Below the pieces are notes generated by a model. The model was not told the DNA's origin, did not search any database, and was given only the letters and a program-made list of their open reading frames with translations. The position numbers were made by a program, and so were the translations under genes. Shown here in pieces: positions 11,905-22,931 of a stretch of 64,000 nt of DNA (its first letter is position 1; each line of letters begins with the position of its first letter). The DNA comes from Membranipora membranacea (taxonomy: Eukaryota; Bryozoa; Gymnolaemata; Cheilostomatida; Membraniporidae), in the NCBI GenBank assembly GCA_914767715.1, contig OU612070.1:26648025-26712024 (forward strand). Reading direction: 5' to 3'.

Positions 11905-14900
11905 CTAAGCCACTAGGTGTATAGTTCCATTATCAGAGCCGAGAAGAAGTTGTCTATTGAGGGGTAACAAGGACATCGCGGAGAGCTGTCCTTTGAAAAT
12001 GTCTGGCCGCAATTTATCTCCAAGTTCAGAATGCAGTTTACCCTAAAATAAAATAACATAGATTAATGAGGTGCGAGGCATTGCAAAGAATATCAAATTG
12101 TGGCTGACTGCTTTCTGTCCCAGGATAATTCAGAAGGACTACGATAGTTCAAATAATGACATTTCAATTACCTTTGTTTTGCAGCATTGGCAATCTCTGA
12201 ATGCGAGGAAGATGTTTGAGAGTTTCAAACTATAAATTCAAAGGAAATGTCTGTAGTGAAGGTGGTGCGATGCTCAAACATGCATTTAAGGTGTGTAAAT
12301 ACAATCAATACTTATATTTGATACTGAACACGCTCTTTCAATTTTCTTCATTTGTCGTCAATTTTCCACAGCCAGTTTTCTAAGGTGGAATTTCAGTTAA
12401 TTTGGGAGTTATCCCCTGTCTCTCTCCACAATACTATCTCAATTTCAATCTCAGAAACCTCGCTGTTACAGACTACACATACCTCGTATCTGTGTAGAGT
12501 ATGGGTAGAGACTTTATTAGCGCTGCTAGCTGTTACTATAGTCTTATTATACATCTCCAGTGTATGAGTGAGGGTGTCTAACTTAGTCTGACAGACGGGT
12601 GTAGAGGAGTCGTGTCTCCAGACTGTCAGTAACCCGTCATTAGAGTAAGTAACCATCTCTTTACTACCATACGACATTATCTATAACACAAAATCTATAA
12701 ATATAATCAAAAATACAATATCTATATGTTATAATCTAAAATACAAAATGTGGCATGTGAAAAACAATTCATTTTCGAACGGTAGCTTACAAATTTGCAG
12801 AGCTGTATATAATGGCTCTTGGAAACAAACCATGTCTGTTGCAGTAAGTAGAGCGTTTTACATAACGATGAAATGATAATGATATAATGAATATCATAGT
12901 ATTATATAATTATAATGAGATATAATTATATATAAAAATAATAATATAAATATAATGATTATTATATAATGATTAAAGGAACGAATAAACAAAAAACAGG
13001 AGAAATAGAGTTTGATTTATGCGCAGATAGGTCAGTTAAAATGCAAGTGTATGATGTCATAATACATAACGTAATCACTAAGCCAAATGAGACCTACCTG
13101 TGTAAGCTCTCCTTCCATCTGTCTGCTGCACGGCCAGCAGGCCACATGAAATCCTGTACGCACATCTAATGTGGTGATTAGTCCAACACTGTGAGCTATA
13201 GTTAGCCATGAAGGACCCACAGCTAGACCTGATATAAATCCCATGGTGGCTACTGGTAGGGCTGTCACTTGGTATTCATGTATAGGTCTGTCAGCTCTTA
13301 TATCAATACACCTGTCAATCAAATAGGTATGTGCTAATTAATATGTAAGTCACAGGATCACAATTTATTTCCAAGTCATAGAAAAACCATACTTGTCATG
13401 AGCATATCAGACCCCTCTCTTACATAGCAGAATGTAAACAATTACTATTGTTGTCCAACAGCAGGATTTGGCAGGTGTTTTTCAGAGTTTTCATTTTACC
13501 ATAGATTTACAAATCATCTGAAGCAGATTGACCATTATAATTTATAAGTTTTTTTTGCTGTTGACGGAGTAGAGAAGTATAACTAAGATTTTTCATTTTA
13601 ATTTTCAGAATTAGGGCACTGAGGCACATCAGACACCTCACACAGCGACAACCCTAAAACTGACAGGGACAAAAGATGAGTAACTCACTTGACTGTGGAC
13701 TCAGTAGTAGCAGCGAGTATACAGTGACTAGAGTAAGCGTTATTCATAGTCTGTACTGCTGTGACTCCTCCTACAGTCTTACCGGGATCATACTGTGATA
13801 CCATCGCTCCTGTCACAGCATCCCATACCTACATTACACAACATACATATAAGTGTGTATTTGTATGCATGATAACGCTAAACTAACTGAGGTCATCAAC
13901 TATCATCAGCTTCATAATCTGTTGACATGACTCAGACAAGTGAAATCGAAATCAACTGGTGTTGAATTTCAATTATTTGGTATACAAAGGATATAATGGG
14001 GTCTTGTTGAGGTAGATTGAGGACTCAAGCTGATGTGTTATTGTGTGGCATTAAATGTTGACAGCTAGTAGATGGATAATTGCACGGCTTCCCAGTGTCC
14101 ACCAGTGTTCTCATATTCAAACTACACGAGAGTAGTAAATAGATGCTATTTATGGTTAGCTAGTTTGAGGCTTACCTAATATTAGCTAGTTTGAGGGTTA
14201 CCTAATATTAGCTAGTTTGAGGCTTACCTAATATTAGCTAGTTTGAGGGCTACCTAATATTAGCTAGCACTTAATTTTGCTGGCTGAGGTGGCAGCCTGT
14301 ATAAAGGGAAATGGGTGAGTAAATTGAAGGTAGCTTTAAATCTGCATGCGCTATATGGCAAACTTTCCCTCCTGTTAATACTTCATTTCTCCAGGGTAAG
14401 TCAATGTCAACCAATGAGTGAGTATTTTCAACATCTTTATATTCACAACATCAATGGGATGATCATTGACAAGTCATCAAAATTTCAAATTGAGAGTTGT
14501 CTGCACTTTTGAATATTAACCCTTGGTAAAAACGAACTTCTATAACATAACCAATCCCGCACACCAATTCGTGAGGCCCTGATTCAGTCTAGCTTGGCTT
14601 TTAAACAAAATCCTCAAATGACTACCACAAATGATCACAGCTGCTCTGTCACTCACATGAATTGTGCCGTCACAAGATACAATCTGTTTGACCGAGTCTA
14701 GAAAGGTCCCAAAGAACACAGGTCTTTTATGTTCTGAGTACGTAAATTGTGCGCCACATCTGAAAACAAGAGAATATAATTATGGAGTATGATTATATCA
14801 TTGAGCTTTGCCTAACTCAATCAAGATTGAAAGACTTCCAGAGCTGAAAGGCTGGCACATCTGAAAGCAATGTTTGGAAACATTGGAAATGCTACCCAAT

Positions 14901-15344
14901 ACTCAAACTTGCCTTATTATTACCTGATCATTGTATCCTGCCATGAGTTTATGACAAGTGATATAAATATTTCCAATAAATTCAAAAGGTAAATAAATGA
15001 CTGCTAAAATAGTCTGCTACGACTGTTTGTGATCACTGATCAGAAGCACTGCTTAACTCCGGAGATAATCAGTGTGAGGCGGATGACATCAGCAACAATG
15101 GTTCCAAAACGGGGGAGGGGCAACAACAGCAGCCTCAAAAGGGGCAATAGCAGGAGGGGCAACATGGGCAGCAACAGAAGCAGGAGCAGAGAGAAGAGCG
15201 GTCACAGTATATGTAATAGTTACCTTGCATCACCTCCTCCTGTATTTCTGAGAGACCATAATCTCACAGTTCTATCTTTACTACACGATATGAATGAATT
15301 CTCATTGTCTAATGTCTGCAGACTTCTCACACCACTGGTGTGAC
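11905..15344 (-). CDS. WDR81: WDR81, C-terminal WD40 propeller (6 exons)
   Basis: Exons, in transcript order: 15224-15344, 14657-14759, 13689-13828, 13098-13311, 12483-12680, 11905-12042, each with GT/AG ends and matching phases. The first encodes a canonical WD repeat (GHTSGVRSLQ...FISCSKDRTVRLWSL). Others carry FFGTFLDSVKQIVSCDG, VWDAVTGAMVSQYDPG, GLAVGPSWLTIAHS and MVTYSNDGLLTVWRHD. The last exon ends ...LLLGSDNGTIHLVA and a TAG at 11905-11907. In WDR81 the C-terminal propeller follows the BEACH and middle regions. Together with WDR91 the protein restrains PI3-kinase activity on endosomes and promotes early-to-late endosome conversion. That function is family knowledge; the sequence shows the domains. 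Confidence 0.88.
13845..14656. other. WDR81 intron with 26-bp tandem repeat
   Basis: This intron lies between WDR81 exons ending at 14657 and starting at 13828. The only feature seen is the 26-bp repeat at about 14152-14268. The rest is unique-looking AT-rich sequence. Confidence 0.5.
14152..14268. repeat. 26-bp tandem repeat in a WDR81 intron
   Basis: About four copies of a 26-bp unit (TTAGCTAGTTTGAGG plus C/GTTACCTAATA) differ by one or two bases. On the minus, transcribed strand each unit contains TTAGGTAA, a match to a splice-donor consensus. There is no open exon next to it. Confidence 0.8.
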
Positions 15345-15545
15345 CTGAAAGATAGCAAAGTCTCAGTGAATATGACAGATAAGTAAAGCAGAAAAGACCT
15401 GGAATGAGCCAAACAAATTGTTGCCGAGCAATTAATTACGAGTTTCTCCATTCAAGTAGTTCCGATTCCTTGCCCTAATCCACGATAGAACATGGATTAA
15501 AAAACTAGAAGAAAAACTAGTCAAATCAGTCGCCGAATCACTTAC

Positions 15546-18500
15546 CTACAAATAACTGGAGACCAATCTGTTTAAAGTCAAACGATCTTGGTCCATTTCT
15601 ATATCCCAGCTCATGCTCCCAATAAGCTATCCAGTCTCCTTTTAAATGTCGAGAAGGTTCAAGCACATCCATTTCAGGTCTAAAATATTTACAAATTCTG
15701 TAAATTGTACACATTTTGCATGAAATTAACTTGTGACCATATTATTATACTGAGATGATTTCAATTCATTCATCTGAATATCCTATTTATGCTTACAAGT
15801 TAAATACATAAGGCTACCAATCACAATGTTGTCAGTCATGCAGACGAAAAATCTGCTGTCATCCATTACAAAACTGCAGAATATTAATTATAGTTGGATT
15901 TAAATCAAATCATTGGTATTTGATGCATGACGTTAATACATAAGTTAGTATACCATAACTTTGTGATTTACTGCCAGTAAGGCAAGTTCATAACATTGGC
16001 CATAGTTAAAGAAGATGGTCCAATTTATTTTTATCAGATGCTTTCTCGGTGCGCTTTTGATAGCAAAACTTCAAGGCACAAACCTTTTCAACTTGTCAGC
16101 AGGTATAGCCTGATACTTTGAGTCGAGATTGACGAGAATCGACTTAAGGTCAGCCTGACTGTCACGCTTCTCTACAGCTGGAGGAATGTAGGTCAGCTTG
16201 TTCCCACTTATTACCTCAAAAGGGCTGGTCGATAAATCATCAACAGCTTCTGAGCTCGGTACTAAAATCAGAACAGGTGAACCACTGAATTAGATTCTTC
16301 TCTTAGAATAGAAATAGTATCATAGCGTTATACGGTTAGGACACTAAACACAGGGACCCATCTGACTGTTATCTGATTGGCTGTCCCTAGTAGCATGAAT
16401 AATTAGCCTGAGAAATTGTCTTGTTTTCAAAATTGCAAACAGTAAGTATACCCAATACAGTGTCGATGATTAGGGCATTTCTAGATTGCTACTAGGGACT
16501 GGCTATTTTTGCAAGCCCTTTGTTTTGCAAAAGAAAGCTAATGATGCTATTCCAGATATGGAATTCAATGAGGTGAACATATACGTTAATGGGTATGAAT
16601 TAGACAATGATTGGGTTTTCAGGAAACATCAACTGAGCTGATTGAATGCAAATATTGTTTTTCTCAAACATACATACAGTGAAACAAAATGACGGCTTAG
16701 TTTTCATATGAACAGAGGAAAATAATTTTCTCTGCTGTTTCATAAAAGACTTAAGTTTTGATCGATGGCAGATGTATTATAAGTACCAGGTAAGAACCAG
16801 TTGGTAGTCTTGGTCACATCACCCAGTATGTTGTCTGTATCACTCATATCTACAGTAGAACTACCAGGACTCAGCACCGACTCCTGTGACTGTAATCTGT
16901 AAAACAACAATATAAGATAAAACTTACATCAAACAATCAAATTCAAACCTGTCTTTGACTGTAAAAATTAATTTATTAATATTTATTTATCATCACTGAT
17001 TCAGGTGCAACTGCCCCAGAAATAAATGTGATACTAGCACTGATATAGAAAAAAATATTATACCTACGTGGATACTAGTGACATCTGCTTCACATAAGCA
17101 TACATTTACATTTGTATATGATTAAAATACTTATTTACTTATCTAAGCGAATTTTTTAAGAGTCATCGCAGTGTAGTACCTGGGAAGTGATTGAAAGCTT
17201 AGAATAACAACACTGAATCAATATAGGGGCACTGCGGGGGGCTATAAAATATAGCGACACACAAAACTGGGTAACTTCTCTGTGGGGTTACTCACAGTCT
17301 CTCCTGTTCACTCTGCCTCCTGATCTCCTGCTCATGTTGCGAGCAGAGCTGTCTGATGAGGTCATCATTAGCTAACTCTTCTATATATCGACCTCCGGCC
17401 AATCGGCAGCACTGTATGTATGCTTTGTGAGCTAATTCTGCAGTGAACACCTGATCCAGTTCAGAGAGGACATCTGCAGATACACTCTGTCTGTCTGTCT
17501 CTGTACCTATAGATTTTTAATTGTATACTGTTGTATCACTAAACCCTCATATAATATGAAGGTCTGATTGATTACTCAATGTATGAACAGTTTGACAATA
17601 TTCATGATGCATTACTTCGCATTAGTCTGACCCCGTTAACTCTTTCCCCCGCCCAATGACATGTAATTCCTTGCGAGAGCAGGTAACTGATATGATATCT
17701 ATATTTTCATAGTGTAGTGCTACGCCAACTGTGGCATTAACAAATAAGTACCTTGTCTCCCTAGAAATTTTCAAACGTTGACTAATGGAAATTCCTTCAA
17801 CATGACTTATGTTACATTGTTGGTCAAGTTGTAACACACCATTGTATAGAATAGTATGTTAAGTCTACGTAGCCCACATACCTGATATGTTACTGTCTGC
17901 TGGTGAGAGACTTAGCTTAACTGGAGTTCCTACATAGAAATCATTGGTATCCATAGCTGACTGTTTTATATCTAAGTATTCACTGGAGTCACTGTGGCCA
18001 GGTGCAAACTGTCCTGTAACCAACAACACAACTCATCATTTCAAACTCTTCATTAGACTATAGCATCATGAGCCCAGCAACTATGGTAGATGTTATGATA
18101 TTGTGTATTATGGAATTGATATCTATCGATCAAGTTTGATCCAACTTGCCACTAGTCATTCCCATTTTACTTGTGAGCTGTTTGCAAAAGGCAAAAGCTA
18201 GATGGGGGCAACTTGGAACATATTTGAACTCAAACCAAAAGATAAACACAGAACCAATCATCACTAGACCTGACACTCACCTGGTTTGTCATGCCTGCAC
18301 CATTTCCCGTCCTCGCTATGTACGACATCAAATGACTTGAAAAAAGCCAGAAGGGGGCGCTTTAAAAACCTCCTAGTCTGATCATAACCTATTCTCTGAC
18401 TGATGATGATAATAAGGTCGAGTATTCTGAAGGCTAGTAGACTTCTCGATGCTGTACCAGTGTGCTCGACATCCTGTGACGTTACGCTATCGACTTCAGG

Positions 18501-21500
18501 TGTGTTGTCAGGTTTTAGAGTTTTCTTCAGTGATGGGAATACGTAGTGTGGTGATGATACTATCGCTACTAGAGGTAGCAACACATCTGCGATCAGCTTC
18601 GCCTGCATCATTAAATATATTCCTTCCATTTAAAACAAGTAAAGCAGGTATAACCAGGTAAAACATATTTGTGGCCTGCACAAATGTCATACAGTCAATT
18701 GTCAAATAATTGAGGAATTTACCAGCTCATTTGCAAGCTGTATTTTCACTGGCACCTCCAGCAGTGAGAGGCTGTGCCAATCTTCATGGACCACTCGAAG
18801 GACAGTGCAGGGATACAGTTTATAGATGTGGTATTATCTTACCTACCTCTATAATATCCAGCAGAGTAGGGTCTGTCAGACAGGGTATAAGATACTTACC
18901 TCTATAATATCTAGTAGAGTAGGATCTGTCAGACAGGGTATAAGACACTTACCTCTATAATATCCAGTAGAGTAGGGTCTGTCAGACAGGGTATAAGATA
19001 CTTACCTCTATAATATCCAGTAGAGTAGGGTCTGTCAGACAGGGTATAAGATACTAACCTCTATAATGTCTAGTAGAGAAGGATCTGTATGACAGGGTAC
19101 AAGATACTTACCTCTATAATATCCAGTAGAGTAGGGTCTGTCAGACAGGGTATAAGATACTTACCTCTATAATGTCTAGTAGAGTAGGGTCTGTCAGACA
19201 GGGTATAAGATACTTACCTCTATAATATCCAGTAGAGTAGGGTCTGTCAGACAGGGTATAAGATACTAACCTCTATAATGTCTAGTAGAGAAGGATCTGT
19301 ATGACAGGGTACAAGATACTTACCTCTATAATATCCAGTAGAGTAGGGTCTGTCAGACAGGGTATAAGATACTTACCTCTATAATGTCTAGTAGAGTAGG
19401 ATCTGTCAGACAGGGTATAAGATACTTACCTCTATAATATGCAGTAGAGTAGGGTCTGTCAGACAGGGTATAAGATACTTACCTCTATAATATCCAGTAG
19501 AGTAGGGTCTGTCAGACAGGGTATAAGATACTTACCTCTATAATATCTAGTAGAGTAGGATCTGTCAGACAGGGTATAAGATACAGTAGTAGAGTACAAC
19601 ATGATATCAGACTGCTCGGAGATGTTGACTGTAATTCATTGTTATCACAAGCAGATACCTGTAATATGTAAACAGAAAGAATTTGTATTGACTTTAATTA
19701 GGCCTCAGTATAATGTCAATATTAAGTATATCTTGTGGAGTAGGGTGTTGTGAGGAAGAATTGTTCGCCTTTACACACCTACTTGAATATATAAGCGAAA
19801 TTATTGGCTTGCTCACGCATTACCCCCAATCCTAACAAGCGAAATATTGATGCATGCTGGCTAACAATAAGTAACCCCAAAGCAGCTAATCTGAGGTCTA
19901 ACTCATATTGACTCCTCAAGGGTTTGTATATTTTGATGTATTCCCTTTTTTTTCTAAAACATTTTTTCGCAAATTTCATGTGTAAAGACCAAATGGACTA
20001 ACGGATATCGTTGATTTACATAAAGTTAACATGTGATCACCACCATCACGGGCCATCATGATTATGATATAGTCTTAATTCAAAGTTGGGAAGATAGGTG
20101 GTAATCAAATTGTGGTGTGGTGAGGATTCAACTGAGATCGACATAGGTGAGGGAGGCAAGGGTTTTATTTTGAATTTTATAAATTATTGTTGCTAAACGG
20201 CGCTATGAGGCAGGTGATTATCACAGATATCTGAGATTTACATATCATATGGGGAAGGTAAACCAAATTATAAGTTTCTTTCAACACAACTGAGCGATAA
20301 TGGAGAGGCAAACTTCCATCGTGTTGACTGAGGAGAGAGGTATAATATTAAAATATCTCAATTCAATGTTACTTTTGCTTACTATATTGTTTGATCCGAT
20401 CAGATGAAATGTTTAATTTTTGTTTGTATTCTTGCTTTACTTGGCTTAGCTAGCAGCAAGAATAAATATACTTACCACATGAGTAATACTTGGGATATAC
20501 TGTAATAAGATAAACTGTTCTCCGTATAGAAACGCTATATCCTCTAAACATCTAACAGCAGGTAGAAGTAGTGTGTCTCCCAGTGATATCCTTGACATAA
20601 GCTCCTCTGATGACTCTATAATTATAAGTGAGACAGAGCATGTGTACTGTCCTGTCTGGTTTAACTTTTTGGTTTTGTCTTTGAATTCAGGCCAATTAAC
20701 TATCAGGGATATTTCATTACATAGGTTCCACTTGATCTACTTCATTTAGTCCCATAAATAAATCAGACCAAAAGAAAGCCATGCTCATATCAATACCAAT
20801 TTTAGCCCGTCTTAACAAGCTTGTTAAGACAGGCTATACAAATGTAAACATACTCATAATTCCAGTGGTTGTTATCAACAAGGGTGCGTGGATTTCTAAG
20901 TCATATACACAGTGCACTGAACTGTCATGCATGAAAAAATTAATATGGCGCCAGAATAAATATGACAATTTGACTCTGGCCGCTGAAATTTACTGTTCAC
21001 CTGGTTGTACACAGAATGCCGATGGCACACTATAACAGTCCTTCATAGTCTGTAGTATCCTAGAAGAGAAGTGCTTAGCTGTGAGGAGGGGTCCCAGACG
21101 GCCCGCTATCCATACAATCGATTCAGCTAGGATTGAAGCTAGATCAACTCCTTGATCTGCACCCATCTGGTTACATAAAATATAAAAGTCACATTGTGTA
21201 GAAGCATAGTGCTTATACATGCACGCTGATTGTCTGTAGATATGAAAATTTATGATAAGTTATGCAATGACAGCAAACAAGCATGACTCAAATTTGATAT
21301 GATTTTCGTGCAAGAAAAGTAAAAAAGGTTTCCAGTTTCCTTATTAAAACTTGTAAAATGCTATTCAACAATTAGTTTTGGTGCTTTGAGTAAAGCCAAG
21401 AAACGGATCCCAAAGTTTCTCACAAGCACACCTTCAAACCTTCAATCTAAACATAAGGCAAAACCCACAATATTTCCAGAGAGAACCTTGAAATATACAT

Positions 21501-21863
21501 CTAAATCCTGAATTATCTATGTTGATCATCTAATGTCACCTTCAATATCCAAACTTCATTAGCTGTCCAACTTGTAACATCTAATCGAAAAAAAGTTTAA
21601 ACTAAGAGAAATTCTCTAATCTTGGTTACTATTCTGCGACTCAACAAAGAGACAGCACTAACATTACTTTCTACTAATATAATCTGATACCTGTGGTTCA
21701 GCACTGGATGTAGTCTCAGTAGAGTGATAGTTAGCCACACATAAAGCCTCCACTAAAGGCTGAGGATAACTCTGCAGAAAGTGATAAGAGCCTAACTGCA
21801 TCATTAACTGCTGCTGGAAAGCCTTGTGGAATAATTTCACCCTTCTTTCATCACTGATGTCAT
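15546..21863 (-). CDS. WDR81: WDR81, central region (10 exons)
   Basis: Exons in transcript order: 21691-21863, 21001-21166, 20476-20615, 19536-19658, 18281-18602, 17882-18013, 17296-17491 (or from 17507), 16787-16896, 16084-16261, 15546-15679. The stretch is largely helical and includes GRLGPLLTAKHFSSRILQ, CLEDIAFLYGEQFILLQYIP, LTDPTLLDIIE, AKLIADVLLPLVAIVSSPHY and the linker HLKGDWIAYWEHELGYR before the propeller. All phases join except at the 17.5-kb exon. There the obvious acceptor (17508/17509) leaves one extra base, and an acceptor 16 bases further in restores the frame. The exon ending at 19536 is followed in its intron by an array of copies of its own 3' end (see repeats). Confidence 0.82.
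18830..19587 (-). repeat. 53-bp minisatellite made of a WDR81 exon end plus its splice donor
   Basis: Fourteen copies of ACCTCTATAAT start at 18845 and recur at exactly 53-bp steps to 19534. On the minus strand each unit reads ...CTTATACCCTGTCTGACAG, ACCCTACTCTACTGG, ATATTATAGAG then GTAAGT. This is the last part of the exon 19536-19658 (LIPCLTDPTLLDIIE) followed by its donor. Only the copy at 19534 is attached to the full exon; the other 13 lie in the intron. Copies at 19057 and 19269 share several private differences (GAAGGATCTGTATGACAGG), pointing to a later four-unit (212-bp) duplication. Because 53 is not a multiple of three, reading through would break the frame. Confidence 0.9.
20804..20835. 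repeat. 32-bp near-perfect palindrome
   Basis: The core at 20809-20830 (half-site GTCTTAACAAG) is a perfect 22-bp palindrome, extended by AGCC and GGCT on the two sides. It lies in a WDR81 intron. The same half-site, with one change (AGCTTGTCAAGACAGGCT), occurs at 63355-63372. Confidence 0.85.
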
Positions 21864-22175
21864 CTGCAGAAAATTGATTATCATACAAAATGTGGTTGAC
21901 ATTCGAAAGGGTGGGCCTAAGGTTTTCAACATGAGTCATAGAACTATGAGCACCTAGCTTGTAGTACTTTAGGTAATTAAGACTGAATAATTTCTCAAGA
22001 ACAAGGAACTATTTAATTCATCCATAAAGCATAGATTGTCAACATTCCAACTCTTTCTAATTTCACAAATATATGATTGGCCTATTCAGACAAACGAGAC
22101 AACTTAACCATGTCAAGCAAATTCTAAGTGTAGCTGCATATAATACATATCGGTCAGTGGACCTCTACCTCTACC

Positions 22176-22310
22176 TCTACTGAATAGAGCCAGTATATGA
22201 GGAGATAGATAACATACCCCTACTGAATAGAGCCAGTATATGAGGAGATATAGACATACCCCTACTGAATAGAGCCAGTATATGAGGAGATAGATGTTTC
22301 TGTGTAAGCT
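22176..22310 (-). repeat. 42/43-bp repeat duplicating a WDR81 exon end and donor
   Basis: The block CTGAATAGAGCCAGTATATG recurs at 22180, 22223 and 22265. On the minus strand it is the end of the exon 22260-22449 ([10 protein letters not shown]) plus the donor GGG|GTATGT. The second copy sits 42 bp downstream and keeps both the frame and an identical donor. The third is offset by 43 bp and has GTAGAG in place of GTATGT. Confidence 0.85.
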
Positions 22311-22898
22311 CCACACCCAGTATCTGAGAGAGAGGGGCAAAGAGATGCCATGATGCTTGTACACAGTGATCTCCATCACTTCCTGTAAGTGTATCTCTTA
22401 CATAAGGTAGATACAACTCCATACCGGACTCACTCATATTCAGGGCACACTAGGGAGCAAAGAAACACGTCACTGGTTATAATAAGTTACTGGTATTATT
22501 TGTTGAACTTTTACGATCATTTATATTAAATGCTGCTTTTAATTTTCAATGAGATGTATATGGTTGGAATTACAAATCGCTAAATTCATGTTCTTGTTGG
22601 GGAGCAGCATTTATTGATTACATTTCATGGCACTGAAATTTTATGAGTGAACACATAATAAGTAGTCTCCTTGTAACTAAGCAAACATTGATCATCCATA
22701 TTAAGTTACAGCTCATGCCATGAATAAAAGAAACTGTCATTATGAATAAAAACTCGAAATGTCAGAAGACGACTGTCTCTACTAGTTACAATTTCAAAAC
22801 TGTCACCATCCAAAACATTATTATATACTCTATGATCTAAAACCAGTACTTACCTAATATAGGCAAACATATTATATACATACAGACTAAAAACAGAT

Positions 22899-22931
<33 letters not shown>

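Noticed and set aside
18449-18661. Plus-strand frames over the WDR81 exon at 18.3-18.6 kb
   Set aside because: They are antisense shadows of a well-supported WDR81 exon.
22113-22259. Extension of the WDR81 exon through the 42-bp repeats as one long coding exon
   Set aside because: The frame soon leaves the conserved sequence, and the donor at 22260 gives the exact phase needed by the next exon. Only the 42-bp alternative donor remains plausible.
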